A DNA stretch of 64,000 bases from CAYZQE01 sp964480635 (GCA_964480635.1 CAYZQE010000002.1:17328-81327), one strand, 5' to 3'; shown: positions 48,272 through 56,829, numbered from the stretch's first letter. The notes: a model not told the origin generated them from the sequence alone. A program made the numbers and translations.

Positions 48272-49575
48272 TCAGTCGACTCGAAGTGCCATGATGATTT
48301 TATAGCAATGATCTTTCGTCCAGATATCTACGCCACCTAATCTTTTAGTCCACTTAGGTTCAGTTAAGCTTGCGCACTTTAACGAGACGGCATTTAAATA
48401 GGTATCAAACAACAGTGAGGTATTTTCAAAACCGACTTTACCAGCAATTTCATAAAAACTGACTGTCTGTAGTGCTTTGCCAGCATTGGTTTGAATATCG
48501 AACATATACTGTTTTTGAACTTCAACATCATCACGTGTTGCTAGTCTGCCCCAATGACCTGATACCAAGGTGTTAAAATCATAAGATAAAATCACATCAT
48601 GAGACTTAAGGATGCTCTGATTAAGTCCATAATTTTTATCTAAGCCAAATTTTACTCAGCTAGGCGTAGCATTGCAACGTCATCTAGATACCGTAAAATG
48701 CTAGAACGACGCTGGGTGAAATTTGGCAACGACCCGTAGGGAAGCCACATGGATGTGGTGAATGTCGATAATGCAGGAGCATTTATCGACCTAGCTATCA
48801 AGCCATTCTATCCGTCGTTCCAACTTTTACTAAGGACTTGTCATTAGCTTCAAGTTGCGCCTAGTATAGAACGGCTTGATAGCTCGTAAAATTTTATGGA
48901 CTTAATCAGAGCATCCTTCATAAAGCCGATGCTATCTTCTGCTATGGCTAGACCTTTAAAGGGTGTCCAGCCAGGGAAAACAATATCAACCTTCATTAAT
49001 ACTTTTTGTTTTGGCGCATATACATAAATATTGCCCGGCTCATGATCATCGCCTTTATATTCAAGTTTTAAGGTTTGATTGCCGACGTTTAAAGTATAGT
49101 TGTCTTCAAAAGTAACAGTCGGCATTGGTACTGGTTTGCCACCAACAAACATGCCATAAGGAAAAGGCCTGTCCTTATCATTCATGCGCTCTAAACGATG
49201 TTTAGTTTGTACATGAGCAATGTATGTTGCATTTTTAGGAAAAAGATATGCCCCGCCGATATGGTCGGCATGAGCATGGCTATAAACAACATGAGTAATC
49301 GGCTCATCGGTTACCTCTGCAATCGCTTTTAGCATTTTGTCACCAAATGAAGGCGGTGCATCAACGACAATAACGCCCTGCCCTGTGGTTAAAAACATGG
49401 CGGTATACGCACCTTCTGTTACCCAATACAGACCGTTATTAATTTCTTTTACGGCATAACCTTTATCTTGTGAAATAGGCACACCTTTGGCTATATCTGG
49501 AACGGGGGCGACGGCATAGGCTAATGAATGGCTCATTAAAAATGATAAAGCCAGTAAAATTACTTTTGTGGACAC
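48272..49575 (-). pseudogene. Metallo-beta-lactamase-fold hydrolase gene split by element copy C
   Basis: The N-terminal part (48919-49575) has a signal peptide and the zinc motif VVYSHAHADHIGGAYLFP, with KGDDHEPGNIYVY after it. It runs to AEDSIGFM and then enters element C, where a stop arises at 48850. The C-terminal part resumes at 48607 (KSHDVILSYDFNTLVSGHWG, then RLATRDDVEVQKQY) and ends at 48272. Deleting exactly 48608-48918 (311 bp) joins ATG-AAG-TCT-CAT in frame and gives a family-like reading. Intact homologues are periplasmic MBL-fold enzymes of uncertain substrate. A LysR regulator is divergent and the 127-aa membrane gene follows. Confidence 0.87.
48608..48918. mobile_element. Dispersed hairpin element, copy C, inserted in the MBL-fold gene
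   Basis: 311 bp with 25-bp perfect inverted ends (AAGGATGCTCTGATTAAGTC then CATAA). TTAA (48606-48609) flanks the left and TTCA (48917-48920) the right, consistent with a 4-bp target duplication with one change. Hairpins lie at 48667-48703 (apex TCATCTAGATAC), 48745-48758 (CCACAT-GG-ATGTGG), 48764-48790 (apex AGGA) and as a long outer pair (AGCTATCAAGCC with GGCTTGATAGCT). No transposase is encoded, so any movement would need help in trans. Confidence 0.88.
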
Positions 49576-49673
49576 TTTGTCTCTCCTTTAAAATTGAAAA
49601 TAAAGTCTATTGTTTTATTTAAAAGACATATACTGCCTAACTGGCAACTCATTGTTTCCTTGGAGAGACCAAT

Positions 49674-50558
49674 ATGAACATACTTACGATGATGGAAACA
49701 TTCGCCACTGTGGTAGACACAAACAGCTTTACTGCAGCCGCTGATCGACTTCAATTATCAAAATCGTTTGTTAGTAAACAAGTGTCTCAACTTGAAGCCG
49801 AGCTGGGGACACGCTTGATCCACCGTACAACACGTAAATTAAGCCTGACAGAAGAAGGTGCGATTTTTTATAAACATTGCCAGCTCATTATTTCGGAGGC
49901 AGAAAATGCTAAAGCTGAAATTCTTGAAAGCCAAAGCTGTCCGCGCGGAAAAATTAAAATTACCTTACCGCAAAGCTTAATTATTGCTGGGGCCGGTGAA
50001 ACACTGGTTAAATTTCAACAAACTTATCAAGAGGTTGAGTTAGATGTCATCGTTGGAGGGTCATTTTTAGATTTAATCGATAACGGCATTGATTTAGCAA
50101 TAAGGATAGGCCAGTTGGAAGATTCAACCCTAATTTGTCGTAAACTTAGGGCATGTTTTTATCATGTTGTTGCTTCTCCAGACTATATAAAAAAGCATGG
50201 TTCACCGCAAAAGCCGATGGATCTTAAGGCACATAATTGTTTGATTTATGGGAAATCGGATGAAGCTAGCCTTTGGTCATTTCGTACAGAAAATAACGAA
50301 ACCACAACGTTAAAGGCTAAAGGTAATTTAAGCACAGACGATGGTTTATTAATTGTTGATGCGGTGCGGGCTGGCATGGGGGTTGCCTTTGGACCCAATT
50401 TTTTATTCAATAAACACATAGAGTCGGGTGCTCTGAGCCTTTTGTTACCGACGTATGTGCAGCCCACAGGAGTATTCGTAATTTATCCTGCCAACCGAAA
50501 TCTTCCACAAAGAGTTAGAGTGCTGATAGACTTCCTTAAAGAACATTTATCTTTTTAA
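49674..50558 (+). CDS. LysR family transcription regulator
   Basis: 294 aa. The winged-helix domain is at the N-terminus (NSFTAAADRLQLSKSFVSKQ, then VSQLEAELGTRLIHRTTRKL), and the substrate-binding domain covers residues 90-290. It is divergent from the broken MBL-fold gene across a 98-bp gap, so that operon was probably its target. TTGGAGAGACC gives a ribosome binding site before the ATG. Its last four bases overlap the end of srkA on the other strand. Confidence 0.9.
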   Translation: MNILTMMETFATVVDTNSFTAAADRLQLSKSFVSKQVSQLEAELGTRLIHRTTRKLSLTEEGAIFYKHCQLIISEAENAKAEILESQSCPRGKIKITLPQSLIIAGAGETLVKFQQTYQEVELDVIVGGSFLDLIDNGIDLAIRIGQLEDSTLICRKLRACFYHVVASPDYIKKHGSPQKPMDLKAHNCLIYGKSDEASLWSFRTENNETTTLKAKGNLSTDDGLLIVDAVRAGMGVAFGPNFLFNKHIESGALSLLLPTYVQPTGVFVIYPANRNLPQRVRVLIDFLKEHLSF

Positions 50559-51547
50559 AAATTAGCCGTCATTCTTTTAAGTGGCGCTTGTTGAAGCTCG
50601 GAAAATTGCTCTCGTAATTCAAGGATATGCTCGCCCCAGTAGTTTTCTGTATTGAACCAAGGAAAGGCCATTGGAAAAGCGGGGTCAGCCCACCTTTTTG
50701 CAAGCCATGCGGCATAGTGCATCATTCTTAACGTTCGCAGCGCCTCAATAAGAACCAGTTCAGCATCGTTGAATTCATAAAACTGTTCATAGCCTTCTAA
50801 TATAACGTCTAATTGAAGCTCTCTGTCTTTACGCTCTCCACTTAGCAGCATCCATAGGTCTTGAATAGCGGGGCCTGAACGGCAATCGTCAAAATCGACA
50901 AAAGTGGGTTTATCATCGTGCCACAAAATATTCCCGGGATGGCAATCGCCATGCAAACGAATCGAACAATAATCGACTTGTTCAAAAATGGAGATCATTA
51001 AATTAATGAGGTCTTGGCTCAGGCTCTCATATGCAGGCAGTAAAGATTTAGGGATGAAATTGTTATTGATTAAGAATTCACGGCTTTTAATGCCATAGCT
51101 TAAAATAGTTAATTCAGGCCTGTAAATAAAAGGACGCTCAGCGCTGATAGCGTGAAGTCGCCCTAAACTACGGCCTAAAACTAAAAGGGTATCTAAGTCG
51201 TCCAGTTCTGGGGCATGTCCACCCGCGCGTTCAAACAAAGTGAAAAGGAAGCCTTCATGTTGATGTAAAGAGTCCGCTTTTGCTTGTTTTATTGGAGGGA
51301 CTAATGGCCATTCGGCATCAGCCAATTCAAAACAAAACTGATGTTCTTCTGATATTTGATCTTTAGACCAGCGATCAGGTCTGTAAAACTTAGCAACAAG
51401 AGGTTTTTGGTCTTCAATGCCTATTTGATACACCCTATTCTCATAACTATTTAGAGTATTTATTCGACCATCGCACTGATACCCTAATGATTCTACTGCA
51501 TCAAGGATATGCTCTGGTTTCAATTTACTGTAAGGATGCGCGTTCAT
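50555..51547 (-). CDS. srkA: Stress response kinase A (RdoA/YihE)
   Basis: 330 aa protein kinase of the choline-kinase-like fold. The catalytic loop is RLHGDCHPGNILWH and the metal site TFVDFDDCRSGPAIQDLW. In E. coli SrkA counters envelope and Cpx-linked stress death. Length and sequence are typical. It converges on lysR with a 4-bp overlap. Confidence 0.93.
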   Translation of the reverse strand: MNAHPYSKLKPEHILDAVESLGYQCDGRINTLNSYENRVYQIGIEDQKPLVAKFYRPDRWSKDQISEEHQFCFELADAEWPLVPPIKQAKADSLHQHEGFLFTLFERAGGHAPELDDLDTLLVLGRSLGRLHAISAERPFIYRPELTILSYGIKSREFLINNNFIPKSLLPAYESLSQDLINLMISIFEQVDYCSIRLHGDCHPGNILWHDDKPTFVDFDDCRSGPAIQDLWMLLSGERKDRELQLDVILEGYEQFYEFNDAELVLIEALRTLRMMHYAAWLAKRWADPAFPMAFPWFNTENYWGEHILELREQFSELQQAPLKRMTANF

Positions 51548-51694
51548 TTATTTAATAGAGTTTTTAAAAACCAAAAGTTAGTACAACATTAATGATAAAA
51601 AGCGGAATAGGGTTTCTTATCTTACCATCATACCGATTAACCTGCTTGTCGATGGTCGGTTATCAGATGAAATAATGGGCTCTTAACTTAGCGC

Positions 51695-52369
51695 TTAAAA
51701 CTCACCCCAAGAATCATTCTTTTTCCATTTAATGCGCGTGACAATGATGCCAATTAAAAAAGCGAGTAAAGACACGCCAGAACCTCTAATAAACCAATCC
51801 ATAGCAGTGCTGTCTTTATAGCTATTATTTTCGGCTAATAACTGCGCTTTATCTGTTTCAAGTTGAAAGATAAGAGTTTGTTGGTCTTTGTTTTGTTCAA
51901 TAATCGCAATCGTATTTCTTGTTGCTGATTTTAGTTGCTCTAATTCTTCGGCAGTATCTATTAGTTGAGTAGTTAATGATTTTGCTTGAGAGTCCGTGTT
52001 GCTATTGATTTGATTTAATTCTTTTAATTCAGACCTTAATGCCTTAATGGTTTCATTTTGTTTTTTACTTTTAATGTCAAGTGTTGAAAACTGTTCGCGC
52101 CCTGATGGCAAGGTGTCGAGAAAACGAGTCAGTACATAACCTTGTTTACCCTTTGAAGTTTCAACCAGAGAGTATTTAGTGGCGTCATCGTGCTCAATAA
52201 ACTTAACGGCTTCGCCACTTTTTAGCATGGTTAAAATACTGTTTGTTGTGCTGGTGCCAGTTCGTAAAGTTACTTTAAATTCATCGGTAATATAGCGCGT
52301 CTCTGCCCAGCTAAGAGAAGATGATGATAATGCAGCTAAGATGATTATTTTTAAAATTGAGAATTTCAT
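51695..52369 (-). CDS. SH3-domain membrane protein, TIGR04211 type (second copy)
   Basis: 224 aa. Signal peptide to about residue 22, SH3 domain (YITDEFKVTLRTGTSTTNSI, ending QGYVLTRFL), a long coiled coil (residues 95-165), and one transmembrane helix (FIRGSGVSLLAFLIGIIVTRI). Its layout equals that of the gene at 22073-22708, though the sequence is diverged. The tail KWKKNDSWGEF differs from the RHGG-like tail of the first. Function unknown. Confidence 0.8.
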   Translation of the reverse strand: MKFSILKIIILAALSSSSLSWAETRYITDEFKVTLRTGTSTTNSILTMLKSGEAVKFIEHDDATKYSLVETSKGKQGYVLTRFLDTLPSGREQFSTLDIKSKKQNETIKALRSELKELNQINSNTDSQAKSLTTQLIDTAEELEQLKSATRNTIAIIEQNKDQQTLIFQLETDKAQLLAENNSYKDSTAMDWFIRGSGVSLLAFLIGIIVTRIKWKKNDSWGEF

Positions 52370-52620
52370 AAGAGTCAGTTAAATTAAGTTGTGAAGTGCC
52401 ATTATTTTATTAATAACAGGAATTTAATTTATTCAGTGCGTTGATAAATGGTGGGATAGAGCCGTGAATATAGCTTTGCATAAGAGAAAAAATAATAACA
52501 ACGGGTTCAATTTTTCTTTATATTTAGAGCTATATTAGAATATTAACATAATCTTAAAATATGATGAAGAAATTTATGTCGACCTCTATCGTTGGCGTAA
52601 ATGAGAAGAAAAACACCGAT

Positions 52621-53004
52621 TTATTTCTCAGTTAATAATTCTATTTGGTAACCATCTGGGTCTTCAACAAAAGCAATGACTGTTTGTCCTGCATTCATCG
52701 GCCCCGCTTCGCGTAAAATTTTACCCCCCATCGCTTTGATTGATGCGACGGCTTTATAAACATCGTCAACAGCAATGGCAATGTGGCCAAAACCATTGCC
52801 TATATCATAGCTGCTTGTGTCCCAATTAAAAGTAAGTTCAAGAGCGGCCTGCTCTTTTTCATCACCATAACCCAAGAACGTATTGGTAAATTTGCCATCA
52901 GGGTATTCTTTTTGGCGTAGCACGGTCATGCCTAAAATATCGGTATAAAAAGAAATGGATTGTTGTAAATTGCCAACTCGTAGCATGGTGTGAAGAATTC
53001 TCAT
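52621..53004 (-). CDS. gloA: Lactoylglutathione lyase (glyoxalase I)
   Basis: 127 aa. It turns the methylglyoxal-glutathione hemithioacetal into lactoylglutathione. Metal ligands fit H5 (ILHTMLRV), a glutamate in ALELTFN, H74 (GFGHIAIAV) and E122 (YQIELL). Length matches the nickel-type bacterial enzyme. Element D begins 27 bp upstream of the start, so its promoter may lie in or next to that element. Confidence 0.94.
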   Translation of the reverse strand: MRILHTMLRVGNLQQSISFYTDILGMTVLRQKEYPDGKFTNTFLGYGDEKEQAALELTFNWDTSSYDIGNGFGHIAIAVDDVYKAVASIKAMGGKILREAGPMNAGQTVIAFVEDPDGYQIELLTEK

Positions 53005-53031
53005 TTTGACCGTCTTTATATCGTGTTAGTT

Positions 53032-53191
53032 AAGGAGACATTGAACAAGTCCAATAATTTTGAACTTGCTAAAACTGCCGATATTTTCACCGAAAATCGC
53101 AGCAATAGAGCGACTATTACGACTCATTTCGACGAAAATAGCGACAGTTTTTTCTGCGCTCAAATTTTATTAACTTAATCAAAGGCTCCTT
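53032..53191. repeat. Foldback element D, related ends
   Basis: 160 bp with TTAA at both borders (53030-53033 and 53190-53193). Its ends (AAGGAGACATTGAACAAGTC and, complemented, AAGGAGCCTTTGATTAAGTT) are related to those of copies A-C. The interior is different and self-complementary: AAAACTGCCGATATTTTC near 53072-53089 pairs at 16 of 18 positions with GAAAATAGCGACAGTTTT near 53135-53152, and CGAAAAT pairs with ATTTCG inside that. The whole element can fold back on itself. Nothing here codes for protein. Confidence 0.65.
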
Positions 53192-53233
53192 AATGTTACA
53201 TTATGACGGATAATTTTAAAGAGAGAGAGAAAA

Positions 53234-53467
53234 ATGAAAAAATTTGTGTTAATTACTTTATTGATGGTTTCATCTAATGTTGTTGCAGGGACTTGGGATG
53301 TACTTTCTGGTTTTATTAAAGATTCAGTTGAGCCTGTTGCTTATGTGGTTGAAACATCAGGTTCTAATTTGCGTGTTTATGAGTGGGAAACGCCAACGGG
53401 TAAGGTGTGCACCTCTGTTATTTCTAGTCTAGGGATTGCTATGGATTGTGATTGGAAAAGAAAATAG
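53234..53467 (+). CDS. Small exported hypothetical protein
   Basis: 77 aa with a signal peptide (MKKFVLITLLMVSSNVVAGT) and a strong purine-rich ribosome binding site (AAAGAGAGAGAG). The mature part (about 59 aa) has one cysteine pair (VCTS, MDCDW), possibly a disulfide. I do not recognise the family. A hairpin follows the stop. Confidence 0.6.
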   Translation: MKKFVLITLLMVSSNVVAGTWDVLSGFIKDSVEPVAYVVETSGSNLRVYEWETPTGKVCTSVISSLGIAMDCDWKRK

Positions 53468-53486
53468 CAGGCTATCAACGTAGCTA

Positions 53487-53504
53487 GAGCTTTTTTAAAA
53501 GCTC
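53487..53504 (+). terminator. Hairpin after the small exported protein gene
   Basis: GAGCTTTT-TT-AAAAGCTC, an 8-bp stem with almost no loop, 20 bp after the stop. It may end the transcript. Confidence 0.4.
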
Positions 53505-53569
53505 GTATAATTTGTTTTATTGTAAAAACCACTAGGGTTTACTGTGACCACTGGTTATTGAAAATGCTC

Positions 53570-53578
53570 TGCTATACT
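53570..53578 (+). promoter_or_regulatory. Extended -10 promoter for the HDOD gene
   Basis: TGCTATACT is an extended -10 (TGnTATAAT-like) 30 bp before the ATG at 53608. No good -35 is needed with this type. Confidence 0.45.
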
Positions 53579-53607
53579 TGCCATGTCTCTTCACTAAAAC
53601 AATTAAA

Positions 53608-54477
53608 ATGACGCCATTAGAGAAATTATTATCGCAATCAACAGAGCTGCCTTCGCTTCCTGAAATTTATATTAGAGTGTCAGAACTGTTGGAATCAGAT
53701 CATTCTTCGGCCAATGAAATTGGTGAGGCAGTTCAAACCGACCCTTCATTAACATCAAAAATCTTAAAAATGCTTAATAGTGCTTACTATGGCTTACCTA
53801 GTGAGGTGACGTCAATATCGCAAGCAGTTTCATTATTAGGGCGTCAGCAGTTAAAGCAACTGTTAATGGGCTCAGTGTTAGCGGGTTTATTTAAAGATAT
53901 GAATCACGCGAGCTTTTCAATGCGTGAATTTTGGCAACATAGCATTAAAACAGCCATCATTGCTAGGCATTTGGCGCTGCAAAATGCCAGTGTTATTGAT
54001 CATGACGCCTTTTTTACAGCAGGCTTATTGCATGATATCGGTCGTTTAGTGATTGTCAGTGAATTGCCTGACTCACTGAGCGATGTAGAGCAACTGATGA
54101 TTGATGCTGGTATAGATACCGTGATGGCTGAAAATAAAATTTTGGGGTTCACGCATATGGACGTTAGTCGAGAAATCATGAAGAACTGGAAATTGCCAAG
54201 TATGTTGGTTCAATGTGCACTAAAGCATCATGACACTGAGCATGAAGGCCCCTTTGCTATAGATACTTGCATCGTTTATGTCGCCAATATGCTCAGTGAA
54301 AAGGAGCTACCTGAAGAAGAAAGTGACGTCGCAGTGATTTTAGAAGGTATTGAAAATTGGCAACAAACCAAATGTACACTCGATCAGATTACAGCGGCAT
54401 GCCAATTGGCACAAGAACAGGCACATGACGTTATGGAATCATTAGGCATGGTTGATATAGAGATAAGCGAAGAATAA
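53608..54477 (+). CDS. HDOD domain protein
   Basis: 289 aa. The HDOD domain (ELPSLPEIYIRVSELLESDH, SKILKMLNSAYYGLPSEVTS, GLLHDIGRLVI) fills about residues 10-200. HDOD proteins are signalling adaptors, often tied to c-di-GMP or type IV pili. The GLLHDIGR motif keeps an HD pair. The ATG at 53608 is chosen over the TTG ten codons upstream because family N-termini begin here. The pilin operon lies 285 bp downstream. Confidence 0.85.
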   Translation: MTPLEKLLSQSTELPSLPEIYIRVSELLESDHSSANEIGEAVQTDPSLTSKILKMLNSAYYGLPSEVTSISQAVSLLGRQQLKQLLMGSVLAGLFKDMNHASFSMREFWQHSIKTAIIARHLALQNASVIDHDAFFTAGLLHDIGRLVIVSELPDSLSDVEQLMIDAGIDTVMAENKILGFTHMDVSREIMKNWKLPSMLVQCALKHHDTEHEGPFAIDTCIVYVANMLSEKELPEEESDVAVILEGIENWQQTKCTLDQITAACQLAQEQAHDVMESLGMVDIEISEE

Positions 54478-54524
54478 AATACTTAAGTTTATTTAATTTG
54501 AAGGCTATAAAGACCGCTTATCCG

Positions 54525-54544
54525 AGATAGATTGTCATCTATCT
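54525..54544. terminator. Hairpin between HDOD and the pilin remnant
   Basis: AGATAGAT-TGTC-ATCTATCT, an 8-bp stem with a 4-nt loop, 47 bp after the HDOD stop. No T-run follows, so function is uncertain. Confidence 0.35.
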
Positions 54545-54600
54545 TCAAATACTAGCCTGAACTCACTTCTGAACTATACTGCAAAAAACTATCCCTTGGC

Positions 54601-54634
54601 TTTACAATATTGGACTTGCTCAGAGGCTCCTTTA
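54601..54634. repeat. Solitary element end E
   Basis: The complement of the left end of element D is matched closely: both share ATTGGACTTG, TCA and CTCCTT in order, with the TTTA border. No partner end was found within the preceding 120 bp, so this is a one-ended or decayed copy. It stops exactly at the point where the pilin remnant resumes. Confidence 0.55.
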
Positions 54635-54775
54635 GGGGTTGCCGCAATAATAGCGTCTGTGGCAGTACCAAATATGCAAGACTTTGTTGAAGAGGAGATG
54701 AACATGCCAAAGTACTTAGTATCTCAAGAATGGGGCGTGTTCGCCGTTCAGGTACGGCATCATGCTAAAAAATAA
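54632..54775 (+). pseudogene. Remnant of a minor pilin (FimT/FimU-type) gene
   Basis: Without a start, the frame reads LGVAAIIASVAVPNMQDFVE. This is the second half of the N-terminal helix of GspH/FimT-type pilins (normally FTLIEL..., then ILGVAAIIASVAVPNFQDFV). The prepilin leader and first half of the helix are missing, replaced by element end E. The reading continues EEEMNMPKYLVSQEWGVFAV, then QVRHHAKK, with a stop overlapping the pilV start, and has little resemblance to a pilin C-terminus. In pseudomonad-type operons fimU lies just before pilV, so this is the expected place. Decay by the element is inferred. Confidence 0.6.
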
Positions 54776-55241
54776 ACATCTTGAATTGGGAATGTCAATA
54801 ATTGAGGCAATGATTGCTTTAGTGATTATATCGGTTGGATTATTGGGTATTGCGGCGTTACAAATTGTTGCATTACAACAAAGCGCAAGTAGTCAATGGC
54901 ATAGTAAAGCGGTGTGGTACAGCTATGAAATGAGTGATCGTATTTTGGCAAATGAAACACAATTTGCAAATTATTCAGGTATTGATACGTTAAATGATTA
55001 TTCACAAGACTGCCAAAGTAATGCGTGTTCAACCGCAGGGTTAAGAATTTCGGATGCTGCTGACTGGAAGCAGCGGGTATCAGATTTGCCCAGTGGGCAG
55101 GGCATTATAACTTCTTCTGCAGCAGCTCAGTTAACGGTGACTGTCATGTGGGACGATGAAGGTACTGGGGCTTCTGGCACTGGTTGTTCGGCCAATCATG
55201 ATGTCGATCTTACTTGCTATAGTGTGACGATAGTACAGTGA
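54762..55241 (+). CDS. pilV: Minor pilin PilV
   Basis: 159 aa prepilin. Leader ending G-MSIIEAMIALVIISVGLLG, with the glutamate at position 5 after cleavage. The C-terminal part has cysteines (DCQSNAC, TGCSAN, DLTCYS) typical of pilin globular domains. Minor pilins prime assembly of type IV pili. It overlaps pilW by four bases (GTGA/ATG). Confidence 0.85.
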   Translation: MLKNKHLELGMSIIEAMIALVIISVGLLGIAALQIVALQQSASSQWHSKAVWYSYEMSDRILANETQFANYSGIDTLNDYSQDCQSNACSTAGLRISDAADWKQRVSDLPSGQGIITSSAAAQLTVTVMWDDEGTGASGTGCSANHDVDLTCYSVTIVQ

Positions 55242-56296
55242 ATATAAAGCAAATTAGCGCTCTGAAATTAAAACGACAAAGAGGCATTTCTTTAGTTGAA
55301 ATTATGGTGGCCATGGTCATTAGTATTTTTTTACTAGGTGGTGTTATTCAAGTTTATCTTGCCAATAAATCATCCTATCGATTTACTGATGCAACCACCC
55401 GAATTCAAGAAAATGCACGATTTTCTTTAGATACCATTGCTTCAGACCTTCGAATGGCAAGTTATTGGGGTTGCGCGCAATTTGACGCTAGCAATAATGA
55501 TCATTTACGTAATAACTTAAATACGGCGTCAGGGCAGTACAACGTAAACCTACATGATTTTATCGGTTTAGATGCGATTTCTATGACGGCTAATGATGGC
55601 TTAAATGGCTCTGATAGCATCACAGTTATTGGCAGTAAGCCAGGGCAAAATGTTATTAGAGCGCCTTACATGTCGGACACTGATGATAACATTGAAGTTT
55701 TAAATACAAGTGCAATAGAGGCTAATGATTTTGTTATCATTTCAAACTGTTTTGGTGCCGATATCTTCGAAGTCAGTTCTATCACTGGATCAGCAGTTGG
55801 CGGACAAAGTGTTATCTTTCATTCAACACAGGCCCAAACTGGAACACCCGGCAATACTAATTTAGCAGGTTGTACAGCAGTAGGGACGAATCAGTGCTTA
55901 TCACAAACTTATGGTTCGACAGCGGCAATTTCTATTTTGCAAACGATTACCTATAGTATTCAAGCAGGCGCTAGTGGAGAGCCTGCCTTATGGCGTTCTT
56001 TGAATGGCGTTGATGACGAGTTGATAGAAGGTGTTGAGCAGATGCAAATATTATTTGGCTTAGATACTGATGATGATGGGACACCCAATCAATATTTAGC
56101 AGATGCCAATGCAATAGCGGCGAATTCAGAACAAATTAGTGCGGTACGAATATTTTTGGTAATGCGCTCAAACCTAAATAATATTACCGACAATGCTCAG
56201 GTTTATAATTTAAATGGTACAGATGTGACGGCAACTGATAATCGATTGCGTCAAGTTTTTTCTATTACTATAGCGTTAAGAAACAGGTTGAGATAA
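55238..56296 (+). CDS. pilW: Minor pilin PilW
   Basis: 352 aa, longer than other pilins as usual for PilW. Prepilin leader and helix RQRGISLVEIMVAMVISIFL. The globular part is beta-rich and ends IALRNRLR. Start codon ATG overlaps pilV; the stop overlaps pilX by one base. Part of the minor pilin priming complex with PilV, PilX, PilE and PilY1. Confidence 0.87.
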   Translation: MNIKQISALKLKRQRGISLVEIMVAMVISIFLLGGVIQVYLANKSSYRFTDATTRIQENARFSLDTIASDLRMASYWGCAQFDASNNDHLRNNLNTASGQYNVNLHDFIGLDAISMTANDGLNGSDSITVIGSKPGQNVIRAPYMSDTDDNIEVLNTSAIEANDFVIISNCFGADIFEVSSITGSAVGGQSVIFHSTQAQTGTPGNTNLAGCTAVGTNQCLSQTYGSTAAISILQTITYSIQAGASGEPALWRSLNGVDDELIEGVEQMQILFGLDTDDDGTPNQYLADANAIAANSEQISAVRIFLVMRSNLNNITDNAQVYNLNGTDVTATDNRLRQVFSITIALRNRLR

Positions 56297-56829
56297 TGAA
56301 TTTACAAACTAATAATAAACGCCAAATAGGCGCTGTGCTGCTTGTTAGCATGGTTATTTTAGTCGCCTTAACCATGTTAGGCGTCACATCAATGAAAAGC
56401 TCCTTATCAGAATTAACTATGGCGGGTAATTTACGTGAATCAGTCTTAACTTTTCAAGCGGCTGAAGTGGGTTTAAAAATAGCGGAAGGAATTATAGAAG
56501 ATAGTGTTTCTACTAATATGTTTAATGGCGCGACAACAAGTTTACTAAATGTATCGACTAATGACCCCGATTATTTGGATGAAACATCTTGGGACAATGC
56601 GACCAATGCGAATATCGCTTTAGAAAACATATCAACTAGCCCTAAATATATTATTCGTTATTTAGGCCCAAGACCTATTGATCCAAAAATTAAGGGGCTG
56701 AATGTTGGTGGTGGCTATGGGCAGTATCGGCTCAAAGAGCTAGAAAATTTTCGCGTGACTTCGCGTGGAACAGGACAAACAGGTAATTTCTTTAGAGTGC
56801 TTCAATCTTATTATGCAAAGGAGTACTAA
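56296..56829 (+). CDS. pilX: Minor pilin PilX
   Basis: 177 aa. N-terminus MNLQTNNKRQIGAVLLVSMV with the PilX-type helix, which lacks the strict FTLIEL form but has ALTMLGVTSMKSS and ends GNFFRVLQSYYAKEY. The start overlaps pilW by one base, and pilY1 begins inside its last five codons. Confidence 0.85.
   Translation: MNLQTNNKRQIGAVLLVSMVILVALTMLGVTSMKSSLSELTMAGNLRESVLTFQAAEVGLKIAEGIIEDSVSTNMFNGATTSLLNVSTNDPDYLDETSWDNATNANIALENISTSPKYIIRYLGPRPIDPKIKGLNVGGGYGQYRLKELENFRVTSRGTGQTGNFFRVLQSYYAKEY

Noticed and set aside
48850..48918. The last 23 codons of the N-terminal part of the MBL-fold gene as a real C-terminus
   Set aside because: They read from the element (GAT-GCT-CTG...), not from the gene family; the true continuation is beyond the element.
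52990..53178. A 62-codon plus-strand frame between gloA and the small exported protein
   Set aside because: It lies inside the foldback element D and its residues reflect the inverted repeats; no family match and no ribosome binding site.
56765..56812. Upstream start of pilY1
   Set aside because: It lies inside pilX and would bury the signal peptide; ATG 56813 gives a normal export signal.
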